The notes below the pieces were generated by a model. The model ran no database searches and was not told the origin of the DNA. It saw nothing but the letters and a program-made list of their open reading frames with translations. Of a stretch of DNA of 38,327 bases, positions 15,436 to 24,623 are shown in pieces. The position numbers were made by a program, and so were the translations under genes. Origin of the DNA: Deltaproteobacteria bacterium HGW-Deltaproteobacteria-14 (GTDB lineage: Bacteria; Myxococcota_A; UBA9042; PHBI01). Position 1 is the first letter of the stretch. The number at the start of each line of letters is the position of its first letter. The stretch is taken from assembly GCA_002841945.1 (NCBI GenBank), contig PHBI01000008.1, forward strand, positions 84,388-122,714, given 5' to 3'.

Positions 15436-16305
15436 TCAGAAGGGCACGGTCGCGGCGAGGTGCATCCCGAAGACGCCGTTGTCATCGAAGGAGAAGCCCG
15501 CCGGGCGATCGATGTTGATCTGCGCGTACACGTCGACGCGGGCGGCGCCGAGCTCGACGAGCACGCCGGCCTGCACGCCGACCTGGAACGCGTCATCCTG
15601 GCCGGAGAGGCCCACGGTCTTGGTCGGGATGAGCACGACGCCGAGCCCGGCGAACGGGCGCACGACGCCGCCGAAGCCGACGCGGCCGAGGGCCTGCACC
15701 GTGAACTCGGCGTCGCTGCTGTCGGCGGTCGGGATCAGCAGGCCGACGGCGCCGCGGAAGTCGAGGTAGACGCCGTCGAGGTCCGAGGTCGCCTGGAACT
15801 CGGCGAAGAGCGAGAGCGTGTCGGGGGCGTAGCGCCACATGTCGAAGAGGCCGCGGGCGCCGGTCGCCATCGCGACGTTGACGGCCTGCATCAGCGTGTC
15901 CCCGAAGGCGCTGAGGTTGACGCCGCTCGGGCGGCTCAGGACCGGTATGGCGACGCCGAAGCGCAAGGCCTCGATCGTCGCGGGGCCAGTGTCGAGCAGC
16001 ATCTCGAGCGCCACCGAGGGGTTGGCGAGCTCGAAGCGGGTCGCGCCCTCGACCTCGGTGGAGAGGTCGACGAACATCGCCGGGAGCACGAGCTGCAGCC
16101 CGAGCCCGGGGGAGAAGCCGAAGCGCGCCTCGAGGGTGGGCTGGAGGGACACGAGGTCGCTGTTGGTCTGACCGGCGAGCCCCACGCCGAGCGCGAGCGT
16201 CACGTGGTTGTGTTGCCCGATGTAGAGCGGATGATCCTGGGCGAGGGCCGGGGTCGCGACCAGGAGCGTCGCGGCCAGGGCGGACAAGGATAGGATTCGA
16301 CTCAT
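15436..16305 (-). CDS. Outer-membrane beta-barrel-like protein
   Basis: The product is 289 aa from MSRILSLSALAATLLVATPALAQ, a classic cleavable signal. The mature chain alternates hydrophobic and polar residues in strands, with Gly/Asp turns, and ends in TVPF; the terminal Phe is the Bam recognition residue. It is predicted to be a 10-14 strand outer-membrane barrel. No specific porin or transporter family is identified. It lies between a Pro-rich small protein and a coiled-coil protein on the same strand (gaps 115 and 79 bp), so it probably shares their sigma-54 promoter. A function in permeability or stress response is inference only. Confidence 0.78.
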   Translation of the reverse strand: MSRILSLSALAATLLVATPALAQDHPLYIGQHNHVTLALGVGLAGQTNSDLVSLQPTLEARFGFSPGLGLQLVLPAMFVDLSTEVEGATRFELANPSVALEMLLDTGPATIEALRFGVAIPVLSRPSGVNLSAFGDTLMQAVNVAMATGARGLFDMWRYAPDTLSLFAEFQATSDLDGVYLDFRGAVGLLIPTADSSDAEFTVQALGRVGFGGVVRPFAGLGVVLIPTKTVGLSGQDDAFQVGVQAGVLVELGAARVDVYAQINIDRPAGFSFDDNGVFGMHLAATVPF

Positions 16306-16420
16306 GTTTTTGTCTCTCGTTGGGCGCCCCGTGGGGGGCGCGTTGCGGCGCACAGGGGGCGCGTCAGGGTGAGCTCGGTTGCGGGGCGCGCCCGGCTCGG
16401 GCGAGGCCCGGCGATCCGCG

Positions 16421-16744
16421 TCAGGCCTTGGTCTCGGTGGTGACTCTGGCGCCCTCTCTGGGCGCGGCCCGCTCCTCGGCACCGGCGCCGCCATAGACCG
16501 CCGGGTGCGGGGTCCGGGCCGGCAGCGGCGAGGGGGCGCTCGGAGGCTCCGCGGGGACCGCGGCCGCCTGGTCGACGAGGGTGATCTGAGGTCTGTGCAG
16601 CTCCGGGCGCGTGACCCTGCGGATCGACTTGCGCTGGCTCCACGCGGGTCGGTTCGGCCGGGCGCTCGGGCTGGTGGCCGCCTCGGGGGGGCTCGCGGGG
16701 GCGTCTTCGGGCGGCGGCGGGTACGCCGGCATTCGCGTCGTCAT
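16421..16744 (-). CDS. Small Pro-rich protein heading a sigma-54 operon
   Basis: The product is 107 aa from MTTRMPAYPPPPEDAP. AGGAG sits 8 nt before the ATG, which decides this start over the much longer upstream open frame. Both ends are Pro/Ala-rich and probably disordered. The middle, WSQRKSIRRVTRPELHRP, is basic and could bind nucleic acid or membrane. There is no signal or membrane segment, and no family is recognised. Support for a real gene is mainly contextual: a perfect sigma-54 promoter lies about 100 bp upstream in the same orientation, and two envelope-type genes follow. Confidence 0.6.
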   Translation of the reverse strand: MTTRMPAYPPPPEDAPASPPEAATSPSARPNRPAWSQRKSIRRVTRPELHRPQITLVDQAAAVPAEPPSAPSPLPARTPHPAVYGGAGAEERAAPREGARVTTETKA

Positions 16745-16841
16745 CGGGATGCTCCTGGGTGTGGCCTGGATCTCGCCTGCGGGTGGGACGACGGCGAGTC
16801 GGGTCCGGGGGAGGCCTCGGCCTGGCCTCGACTCGGAAGGG

Positions 16842-16857
16842 AGCAATCGCCGTGCCA
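16842..16857 (-). promoter_or_regulatory. Sigma-54 promoter (-24/-12), locus A
   Basis: On the minus strand the sequence reads TGGCACGGCGATTGCT, an exact match to the consensus TGGCACG-N4-TTGCW. Transcription should start near 16831, giving a leader of about 87 nt before the Pro-rich gene at 16744. The paired activator-like sites at 16933-16968 lie upstream on the same strand, as expected for a sigma-54 enhancer. Confidence 0.85.
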
Positions 16858-16932
16858 TCGCCGCGGGCTCGCGCGGACGCCCGGCCGACGCCCTGCGCCG
16901 GCCCGGCGCGCGGCCGGTCGGCGGTCCGAAGC

Positions 16933-16968
16933 CCATCCTTTTGGTGGCCTGGTCCATCATTTTGATGG
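16933..16968. promoter_or_regulatory. Tandem 15-bp inverted-repeat activator sites, locus A
   Basis: CCATCATTTTGATGG (16954-16968) is a perfect inverted repeat CCATCA-N3-TGATGG. A related copy CCATCCTTTTGGTGG (16933-16947) lies 21 bp away centre to centre, two helical turns. Centres are 83 and 104 bp from the 5' edge of the sigma-54 promoter. The same motif occurs at 22832-22868 and 28437-28473. The pair ends 65 bp before ilvD, so it could also affect that gene. Confidence 0.75.
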
Positions 16969-17032
16969 CATTTTCCGTGGCCCCCGGGTCCCCGCCGCTT
17001 GCTCGCGGGGGCCGCCGTGGTAGGAATCGCCC

Positions 17033-18904
17033 ATGCCTCACTACCGCTCACGCACCTCGACCTTTGGCCGCAACATGGCGGGCGCCCGCGCCCTCTGGCG
17101 CGCCACCGGCATGAAGGACGGCGACTTCGGCAAGCCGATCATCGCCGTGGTCAACAGCTTCACGCAGTTCGTGCCCGGCCACGTGCACCTCAAGGACCTC
17201 GGCCAGATGGTCGCCCGCGAGATTGAAGCGGCGGGCGGCGTGGCCAAGGAGTTCAACACCATCGCCGTCGACGACGGCATCGCGATGGGCCACGACGGCA
17301 TGCTCTACTCGCTGCCCTCGCGCGAGCTCATCGCCGACAGCGTCGAGTACATGGTCAACGCCCACTGCGCCGACGCCGTGGTGTGCATCTCCAACTGCGA
17401 CAAGATCACGCCCGGCATGCTCATGGCGGCCCTGCGCCTGAACATCCCGGCGGTGTTCGTCTCGGGCGGCCCGATGGAGGCCGGCAAGGTCAAGCTGCCG
17501 AGCCAGGCCGGCGCGGGCGCAGGCGCGGAGCTCGCCATCGACCTCATCGACGCCATGGTGAAGGCCGGCGACGACTCGGTCTCAGACGCCGACGTGGCCG
17601 CCTACGAGCGCTCCGCCTGTCCCACCTGCGGGTCGTGCTCGGGCATGTTCACCGCCAACTCCATGAACTGCCTCACCGAGGCCCTGGGCCTGTCGCTGCC
17701 CGGCAACGGCACCCTGGTCGCCACCCACGCCGACCGCAAGGCGCTGTTTCTGCGCGCCGGGCGCGTCGCCGTCGATCTGTGCCGGCGCTACTACGAGCAG
17801 GACGACGCGTCGGCGCTGCCGCGCTCGATCGCGACCTTCGAGGCCTTTCAGAACGCCATGGCCCTCGACGTCGCCATGGGCGGCTCGACCAACACCGTGC
17901 TGCACCTGCTCGCGTGCGCGCAGGAGGCCGAGGTGAACTTCACCATGGCCGACATCGACGCGATCTCGCGCCGGGTGCCGTGCGTGTGCAAGGTCGCGCC
18001 CTCGACCGCGAAGTACCACGTCGAGGACGTCCATCGCGCCGGCGGCGTGTTCGGCATCCTGGCCGAGCTCGACCGCGCCGGGCTCATCCGCGGCGAGGTG
18101 CCCACGGTCCACACGCGGACCTTGGGCGAGGCCATCACCGCGTGGGACGTGGCCACGAGCGAGGACGTCGCGGTTCACACGTTCTTCTCGGCGTCGCCGG
18201 GGGGCGTCCCGACCCAAGAGGCGTTCAGCCAAGGCCGGCGCTACGACACCCTCGATCTCGACCGCGCCGCGGGCTGCATCCGCGACACGCGGCACGCCTA
18301 CTCGCGAGACGGCGGGCTGGCCGTGCTCTACGGCAACCTGGCCGCCAAGGGCTGCGTGGTCAAGACCGCGGGGGTGGACGAGTCGATCTGGACGTTTTCG
18401 GGCAAGGCGCGCGTGTTCGAGAGCCAAGACGACTCCGTGGCCGCCATCCTCGGCGGCCAGGTCGTGGCCGGCGACGTCGTCGTCATCCGCTACGAGGGCC
18501 CCAAGGGCGGCCCCGGTATGCAGGAGATGCTGTATCCCACGAGCTACCTCAAGTCGCGCGGGCTGGGCAAGGCGTGCGCCCTGCTCACCGACGGGCGCTT
18601 CTCGGGGGGGACGGCCGGGCTCTCCATCGGTCACGTCTCGCCCGAGGCGGCGAGCGGCGGGGCCATCGGGCTCATCGAGGAGGGCGACACCGTCGAGATC
18701 GACATCCCCAACCGGCGCATCCACCTCGCCGTCAGCGAGCAGGTGCTCGCCGCGCGGCGCGCCGCCATGGAGGCCCGCGGGCCCCTGGCCTGGAAGCCCA
18801 AGGCGCGCGCGCGCAAGGTCTCGGCCGCCCTGCGCGCCTACGCCGCCATGACCACCAGCGCCGACACCGGCGCGGTCCGCGACGTCACCCAGCTCGAGAG
18901 GTAG
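17033..18904 (+). CDS. ilvD: Dihydroxy-acid dehydratase
   Basis: The product is 623 aa, the usual length of the longer IlvD class. It dehydrates 2,3-dihydroxy-3-methylbutanoate and -pentanoate to the 2-keto acids of valine and isoleucine, in the cytoplasm. Family motifs are intact: [22 protein letters not shown] (Cys122), [19 protein letters not shown] (Cys196/199/202 group, Fe-S ligands), [13 protein letters not shown] and [14 protein letters not shown] precedes the ATG. No other branched-chain genes are in the window. A GC hairpin CCCCGC/GCGGGG (16990-16995/17005-17010) and a competing GGCCCCC/GGGGGCC pairing lie in the leader. The sigma-54 activator pair lies 65 bp upstream. Confidence 0.96.
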   Translation: MPHYRSRTSTFGRNMAGARALWRATGMKDGDFGKPIIAVVNSFTQFVPGHVHLKDLGQMVAREIEAAGGVAKEFNTIAVDDGIAMGHDGMLYSLPSRELIADSVEYMVNAHCADAVVCISNCDKITPGMLMAALRLNIPAVFVSGGPMEAGKVKLPSQAGAGAGAELAIDLIDAMVKAGDDSVSDADVAAYERSACPTCGSCSGMFTANSMNCLTEALGLSLPGNGTLVATHADRKALFLRAGRVAVDLCRRYYEQDDASALPRSIATFEAFQNAMALDVAMGGSTNTVLHLLACAQEAEVNFTMADIDAISRRVPCVCKVAPSTAKYHVEDVHRAGGVFGILAELDRAGLIRGEVPTVHTRTLGEAITAWDVATSEDVAVHTFFSASPGGVPTQEAFSQGRRYDTLDLDRAAGCIRDTRHAYSRDGGLAVLYGNLAAKGCVVKTAGVDESIWTFSGKARVFESQDDSVAAILGGQVVAGDVVVIRYEGPKGGPGMQEMLYPTSYLKSRGLGKACALLTDGRFSGGTAGLSIGHVSPEAASGGAIGLIEEGDTVEIDIPNRRIHLAVSEQVLAARRAAMEARGPLAWKPKARARKVSAALRAYAAMTTSADTGAVRDVTQLER

Positions 18905-18951
18905 GGCGCTTGACCCGGACCGCGGCCGGTCGCAGGGTGCTGCGTCCACCC

Positions 18952-18982
18952 TCCCAGGACGGCATCTGCCGGACGCCTGGGA
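18952..18982 (+). terminator. Hairpin after ilvD
   Basis: TCCCAGG (18952-18958) pairs with CCTGGGA (18976-18982), 48-78 nt after the ilvD stop. It lacks a U tract, so it is only a weak terminator candidate. The remaining bases between 18905 and 19040 show nothing else. Confidence 0.3.
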
Positions 18983-19039
18983 CCTTCCGATCAAGCGCCC
19001 CAGGCGGGGGAACGGCGCTCGGGTGAGCGGACGCGCTCC

Positions 19040-19077
19040 AAAAACGGCGACGCCGCCCGTTTCAGGGGCGGTGTCGC
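19040..19077 (-). terminator. Intrinsic terminator of the 19102 lipoprotein gene
   Basis: A 12-bp stem (19047-19058 with 19066-19077, including one G-U pair) with a 7-nt loop lies 25 nt beyond the stop of the minus-strand gene. On that strand it is followed by TTTTT (complement of 19040-19044). It is the only hairpin in the window with both a strong stem and a U tract. Confidence 0.8.
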
Positions 19078-19101
19078 GGCATTCGTCAGTCCCAGCGGGC
19101 G

Positions 19102-19761
19102 CTATTTCTGGGGCTTGCGGAGCATCTTGATCTCGGTCTTGATGTTCTCCGTGATCGCGTTCCAGGCGTCCTTGTTGGCGCCCTTGTTGTCGATGACGGC
19201 GACACCGTCGGTGAGCGCGAGGGTGGTCACGTCGACGCCACCGAACCAGCCGATGATGTCGAGGTCGACGAGGAAGTAGTCCACGTCGCCGGCGCCGAGG
19301 GGGATGCCGCTGACGTCGCGCAGCGTGACCTTGTCGAGCTTGGTGGCGAGGTACTGCACGTCGACGCCGTCGATGGTCGCCTCGAGCACGATGGCCGAGT
19401 TGGCGGGGAGGAGGCCCGTGCCGGTGTCGGGCGTGTCGAACTTGAACTCGACCTTCTTGTAGGTGCCGGCCGACAGGTCGTAGATCGGCGTCGTGTTGGC
19501 CGTCGGATCGAGCACGTTGACGTAGAACTGACCCTTCGCCTTGTACTTGGTGGCGTCGGTGGTGTCGTCGGGCAGCACCTTGATCTCGCGCACCAGGACC
19601 TCAAAGCGGGTCACCTCGAAGGCGGGCCCGAGGATGAGCAGGTTCGACGCGCCACCGTCGACGTAGGGGCTGAACTCGAGGCCGATGCCGGTCGTCGAGG
19701 TGTCGCCGCAGGCGGCGCCGAGCGGAAGGATGAGCAGCAGGGGAAGCAGGGTGAGTTTCAT
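19102..19761 (-). CDS. Lipoprotein, hypothetical
   Basis: The product is 219 aa from MKLTLLPLLLILPLGAAC (Cys18); an upstream ATG at 19794 adds eleven polar residues and is rejected. GGAG lies just upstream of the start. The mature chain is beta-rich, with SPYVDGGASNLLILGPAFEVTRFEVLVREI and paired 'YKKVEFKFDTPD' strands resembling DUF4382-type lipoproteins, but this is a guess. No catalytic residues are seen. It is followed by a strong intrinsic terminator. The upstream region is unusually AT-rich and carries a perfect inverted repeat (19824-19840), so it probably has its own regulated promoter, separate from the pirin/GlsB genes. Confidence 0.75.
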   Translation of the reverse strand: MKLTLLPLLLILPLGAACGDTSTTGIGLEFSPYVDGGASNLLILGPAFEVTRFEVLVREIKVLPDDTTDATKYKAKGQFYVNVLDPTANTTPIYDLSAGTYKKVEFKFDTPDTGTGLLPANSAIVLEATIDGVDVQYLATKLDKVTLRDVSGIPLGAGDVDYFLVDLDIIGWFGGVDVTTLALTDGVAVIDNKGANKDAWNAITENIKTEIKMLRKPQK

Positions 19762-19823
19762 TGAGGGCTCCGTATTCTCGTTGGTTGCTACCATCTCATT
19801 GTTGGCACCGATCGTTCTTTCAG

Positions 19824-19840
19824 TTGAAATTTTATTTCAA
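19824..19840. promoter_or_regulatory. Inverted repeat in an AT-rich promoter region
   Basis: TTGAAAT-TTT-ATTTCAA is a perfect 7-bp inverted repeat with a 3-bp spacer, about 65 bp upstream of the lipoprotein start at 19761. It lies in the most AT-rich stretch of the window (about 19770-19905). On the minus strand it could supply a TTGAAA -35 or TAAAAT -10 box, so it may be an operator overlapping a promoter. The word GTTGCTACC flanks it at about 19784 and 19888. The rest of 19762-20022 holds no gene. Confidence 0.5.
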
Positions 19841-20022
19841 GGAGTTCGGCGCGCAAATGGTGTCTAAGTCGTATGCTAGCATGGTTGTTGCTACCGGGGT
19901 TTGGCGTCCCGGTGGCGCCGCCGTGAGGAGGCAAGGGGGCCGCCGCCAGCGGCGCGGGTGGCCCGATCTGGCCCGGGGCGTGGCGTCCGACGCTCACGCC
20001 CCCGGCGCGTCTGGCGCTAGCC

Positions 20023-20526
20023 TCAGAAGATGAGGCGGATGCCGAGCTGGCCGCCGATCCCGAAGCGGTCGCCGTTGCCGACCAGGTCGACCCCGGGGCG
20101 GGCCTCGAGGAAGATCTCGAAGGGCACCTTGAACCGGAAGTTGATGCCGATCGGGATGATCAGCGCGACCGAGAGCTCGTCTTTGCCGTCGTGGAGGGAG
20201 ATCGCGCCGCCGAGGCCGAGATAGAAGACGCTCCACACCGAGTGGCCGATCCAGAAGTCGGCGAGCCCCAGCTCGTACTCGGCGTAGATGCCGACGCGCT
20301 TGGTGAAGCGGCGAAAGCCGACGCCAAAGTCGAAGCCGCTGCCCTGGCCGGTCCAGAGCTTGAGGTCGAAGGCGCTCGGATCACCGAGGGCGAGGCCGAG
20401 CGACACGGTCGCGTTGTGCAGCCCGCCGCCGCTGTGACCCTCGTAGGGGTCGGCGAAGGCGCTAGGGGCGGCGACGAGGGGCAGGGCGACCACGATCAGC
20501 GCGGCCAGGGTCGTGCGAATAGACAT
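20023..20526 (-). CDS. Small outer-membrane barrel-like protein
   Basis: The product is 167 aa with a cleavable signal (MSIRTTLAALIVVALPLVAAPSAFA). The mature chain alternates in strand fashion, with Gly/Asp turns, and ends in IRLIF; the C-terminal Phe fits the beta-signal of an eight-strand barrel. It resembles DUF3996-type proteins (YEGHSGGGLHNATVSLGLALG, GIYAEYELGLADFWIG), whose function is unknown. An AAAGGAAAT box lies before the ATG. It follows the GlsB gene by about 100 bp on the same strand. Confidence 0.72.
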   Translation of the reverse strand: MSIRTTLAALIVVALPLVAAPSAFADPYEGHSGGGLHNATVSLGLALGDPSAFDLKLWTGQGSGFDFGVGFRRFTKRVGIYAEYELGLADFWIGHSVWSVFYLGLGGAISLHDGKDELSVALIIPIGINFRFKVPFEIFLEARPGVDLVGNGDRFGIGGQLGIRLIF

Positions 20527-20626
20527 GATGGATTTCCTTTCGAAACGAAGGGTTAGGTCATGCGGTGAGGGCGGCGCGCCGCGCCTCGCGGAGCGCCCAT
20601 GAGCGGCCTGTCTCTCAGCGGGGCGG

Positions 20627-20908
20627 TCAGCGGAGGCGGCGGCGCGGGACGAACCCGACCCGCTGCAGGACGACGATCGCGAACAGGATCAGGATCGCCC
20701 CGACGGTGGCGGTCAGGACGTGGCCGATGAGGCCGCCGCTGACGACGATCCCGACCTGGGGCAGAAACCACGCGCCGACCAGGCCGCCGAGCAGGCCGAC
20801 GACGATGTTGAAGAGGAGGCCGAAGCCCCACTGGCCCATGATGAGGGTCGCGAGCCAGCCGGCGACGGCGCCGACGAGGAGGATGATGAGCAGCGATTCG
20901 ATCGACAT
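20627..20908 (-). CDS. GlsB/YeaQ/YmgE family membrane protein
   Basis: The product is 93 aa with three hydrophobic segments and the family pattern GAVAGWLATLIMG, GLLFNIVVGLLGGLVGAW and a third segment ending in a basic tail (RVGFVPRRRLR). Members are small inner-membrane proteins induced in envelope or general stress (YeaQ, YmgE). Their molecular activity is not established. It lies 55 bp downstream of the pirin-like gene on the same strand. Confidence 0.9.
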   Translation of the reverse strand: MSIESLLIILLVGAVAGWLATLIMGQWGFGLLFNIVVGLLGGLVGAWFLPQVGIVVSGGLIGHVLTATVGAILILFAIVVLQRVGFVPRRRLR

Positions 20909-20963
20909 GAGGGGTCTCCCTGGGGAAAGCGCGGGTGGAGTGGACTGGTGGTTCAGGGGGAGA

Positions 20964-21728
20964 TCAGCTGGGACCGACGGGATCGTGGTCCGCGCTCGCG
21001 GCCCGCTGGCTCGGGGGCGCCCGCGACTCCTGCGCCAGGTCGATCAGCAGCAGCTCGCTGCGCTCCAGCGCCGTGAACGAGACCGCCCGCTCGCCGCTGA
21101 CCGCCGCGCCGTCGCCGGTGGTCAGGACGAAGTCGTCGCAGGACACCGCTCCGAGCACCAGGTGCAGCCACGCCATGCGGGCCTGGGAGAGCGCGTGGAC
21201 CACGTGCTGCCCGGGCTCGAGCAGCGACGAATACAGCAGCGCGTCTTGACGGAGGTGGAGTGACCCGCTCCGCCCGTCCGGCGAGGCGACGAGGCTCAGC
21301 CTGCCGCGGCGCTCCGCCCGGGTGAAACGCCGCTGCTCGTGGCTCGTCGCGAGGGAGGTCTCCGAGGACCGCAGCCACACCTGCAGGACGCGGGCCCGGT
21401 CGGTCTGCGACGCGTTGGTCTCGCGGGGGTGCACCGCACGTGCGGCGGTCGTGCGCAGGAACTCACCGGCGTACACGACCCCCGACCCTCCCATCCCGTC
21501 GTCGTAGGCGAGCGCACCCTCGGCGACGTAGGTGATGATCTCGGCGTCGTGAGCGGGGCGCTGTGGGAGGCCCGCGCCCGGTCCCAGCCGGATCTCGGCG
21601 AGGTACTCGAGGCTCCCGAAGCCGTCCGCGAGGGGAGAGTCCCGGCGTCTCGCGGGGAACGTCAGCCAGACGTCGCGCTCGCGATCCCGCTTGTGGCGGC
21701 GCTCCTTGGCTCTGCGGAGGGTGATCAT
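20964..21728 (-). CDS. Pirin-like bicupin protein with altered metal site
   Basis: The product is 254 aa with the two-cupin layout of YhhW/pirin proteins (FGSLEYLAEIRLGPG, DAEIITYVAEGALAYDDGMG, RVLQVWLRSSE). In YhhW the first cupin carries an 'HPHRDMEIISYV' metal motif. Here the matching stretch is QRPAHDAEIITYV, so both first-pair His positions appear to be replaced. The second motif reads HPRETN instead of H-x-E. Metal binding and quercetinase activity are therefore doubtful. It may act as a redox or transcription cofactor, or have lost activity. It follows the DUF3494 lipoprotein by 34 bp, probably in one operon. Confidence 0.78.
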   Translation of the reverse strand: MITLRRAKERRHKRDRERDVWLTFPARRRDSPLADGFGSLEYLAEIRLGPGAGLPQRPAHDAEIITYVAEGALAYDDGMGGSGVVYAGEFLRTTAARAVHPRETNASQTDRARVLQVWLRSSETSLATSHEQRRFTRAERRGRLSLVASPDGRSGSLHLRQDALLYSSLLEPGQHVVHALSQARMAWLHLVLGAVSCDDFVLTTGDGAAVSGERAVSFTALERSELLLIDLAQESRAPPSQRAASADHDPVGPS

Positions 21729-21762
21729 CGGTTCGGTCGCCTTGGAGTTGGGGTCTCCATGC

Positions 21763-22662
21763 TCAGGGCGCAGGCGCGACCACGGTGCTGCCCGCGATGG
21801 TCACCGCCGTCTGGGCCAGCAGCCGGCCGGTGACCGACGCGCCGGTGTTCAGCCTGATCGCGGTGCGACTCAGCACCACCCCCTCGAGGTGGGCGGTGGT
21901 CCCGAGGTCGGCGAGGCCAGCGACCTGCCAGAAGACGTTCTTGGCCAGCGCGCCCCCGGTCAGGGTGACCCTCGCGCCGGAGTCGAGGGTCAGGCCCTGG
22001 GCGATCTGGAAGATCCACACGTCGGTGGCGCCGCCGGAGAGCGTGACGTCGGAGGAGATGAGCAGGCCCGTCGCCCAGGCGTACACGCCCGGCTCGAGGG
22101 TCATCCCGCCGATGCTCCCGCCGCCCAGCTCGGTGACGTCGGGCGCGCGCCCAGCGGCGTCATTGAAGGCGAAGCCCATGTCGCCGATGGCCGCGGTCAG
22201 GTTCGAGGGCGTCGGCACCGCATAGTCTGCCGCGTAGACCCTCCCCGTGACCTGAGCCGAGGTGGCGAAGACGTTCGTGTCGTCAGCCGTCAACGAGAAG
22301 CCGGTGATGTAGGTCGCCGCCGCCGGGCTGACGCCGATGTTGCCGGTGACGGCCGAGGTCGGCGCGTTCTCGACGCCGGACTTCGCGAGGATCACGAAGC
22401 CGCCGGCCCCTCCGAGGTCGACCGGGGACCCCGGCGCCCCGATGTGGCCGTCCCGCGTGGCCCCGATATCGGTCGCCGTGGCCACGTCCCCGCCGTCGGT
22501 CGCGGCGCCCGTGTCCGTCGCGCCCACGTCGCTCGCGCTGCCCGTGTCCGCCCCAGCGGCGTCGCTACCCGCGCCCGTCGCGTCGGTGTCGCCGCAGCCG
22601 GCGCCGAGCGCCAGGAGCAGCGACGCGGCCCAGGCCGCTCCAATCAGGGTGTGGTTCTTCAT
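21763..22662 (-). CDS. DUF3494 ice-binding-like lipoprotein
   Basis: The product is 299 aa from MKNHTLIGAAWAASLLLALGAGC (Cys23 lipidated); the 66 codons before it in frame are not a signal. A low-complexity Asp/Ala/Thr/Gly linker (24-78) leads to one complete DUF3494 domain (80-299). Its hallmarks are ILAKSGVENAPTSAVTGNIG, GVSPAAATYITGF, DVTLSGGATDVWIFQIAQ, GGALAKNVFWQVAG and ASVTGRLLAQTAV. These are close to known ice-binding proteins of the FfIBP/TisIBP type, whose beta-solenoid face binds ice, although some members are adhesins. Lipid anchoring would display the domain on the cell. It is transcribed from a sigma-54 promoter (22754-22769) divergent from the regulator. Confidence 0.9.
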   Translation of the reverse strand: MKNHTLIGAAWAASLLLALGAGCGDTDATGAGSDAAGADTGSASDVGATDTGAATDGGDVATATDIGATRDGHIGAPGSPVDLGGAGGFVILAKSGVENAPTSAVTGNIGVSPAAATYITGFSLTADDTNVFATSAQVTGRVYAADYAVPTPSNLTAAIGDMGFAFNDAAGRAPDVTELGGGSIGGMTLEPGVYAWATGLLISSDVTLSGGATDVWIFQIAQGLTLDSGARVTLTGGALAKNVFWQVAGLADLGTTAHLEGVVLSRTAIRLNTGASVTGRLLAQTAVTIAGSTVVAPAP

Positions 22663-22753
22663 GCGCTTCAACCTCTCGTGGGTCCGTAGTCCCTTGCGAC
22701 CCGGGTGGGTCGCGGCCCACCCGGGCTGCGGCCAGCTCTCGAGGGGTCTGTCA

Positions 22754-22769
22754 AGCAGCTTCCGTGCCA
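22754..22769 (-). promoter_or_regulatory. Sigma-54 promoter (-24/-12), locus B
   Basis: On the minus strand the sequence reads TGGCACGGAAGCTGCT; only the first base of the TTGC box differs from TGGCACG-N4-TTGCW. The predicted start is near 22743, giving a leader of about 81 nt for the DUF3494 lipoprotein. The activator sites at 22832-22868 lie about 107 bp upstream of that start on average. Confidence 0.82.
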
Positions 22770-22831
22770 CCCGCCGAAGTGCCATGAATTCAGACACCTG
22801 GAACAATCGCGTGAGATGGTGGGGATCTCTC

Positions 22832-22868
22832 CAATCAAGATGAGCTAGAGTCACCATCATTCTGATGG
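22832..22868. promoter_or_regulatory. Tandem inverted-repeat activator sites, locus B
   Basis: CCATCATTCTGATGG (22854-22868) is a perfect CCATCA-N3-TGATGG repeat, ending 12 bp before the regulator ATG. A degenerate partner CAATCAAGATGAGCT (22832-22846) lies 22 bp away centre to centre. Centres are 70 and 92 bp from the promoter edge at 22769, the same values as at locus C. The position suggests both activation of the DUF3494 gene and autoregulation. Confidence 0.75.
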
Positions 22869-22880
22869 AGCGGCACGCCC

Positions 22881-24542
<1,662 letters not shown>

Positions 24543-24586
24543 GGGGCCGCCGGCGCCGTCGGTGATCCCGCCTGCCCGGGCCGCGT

Positions 24587-24603
24587 CGCGCCAGCTTGGC
24601 GCG
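24587..24603. terminator. Bidirectional hairpin between convergent genes
   Basis: CGCGCC (24587-24592), loop AGCTT, GGCGCG (24598-24603). It lies between the stop of the regulator and the stop of the OmpA-like gene. No U tract follows on either strand, so it is a modest candidate. Confidence 0.35.
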
Positions 24604-24623
24604 CCGCGGCGGGTGCGCTCACG

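Noticed and set aside
16379..17023. 214-codon plus-strand frame before ilvD
   Set aside because: It runs antisense through the Pro-rich gene and across the sigma-54 promoter, with no ribosome site or domain.
19813..19828. TGGCACCGATCGTTCT as a sigma-54 promoter
   Set aside because: The -12 GC is missing and no plus-strand gene follows.
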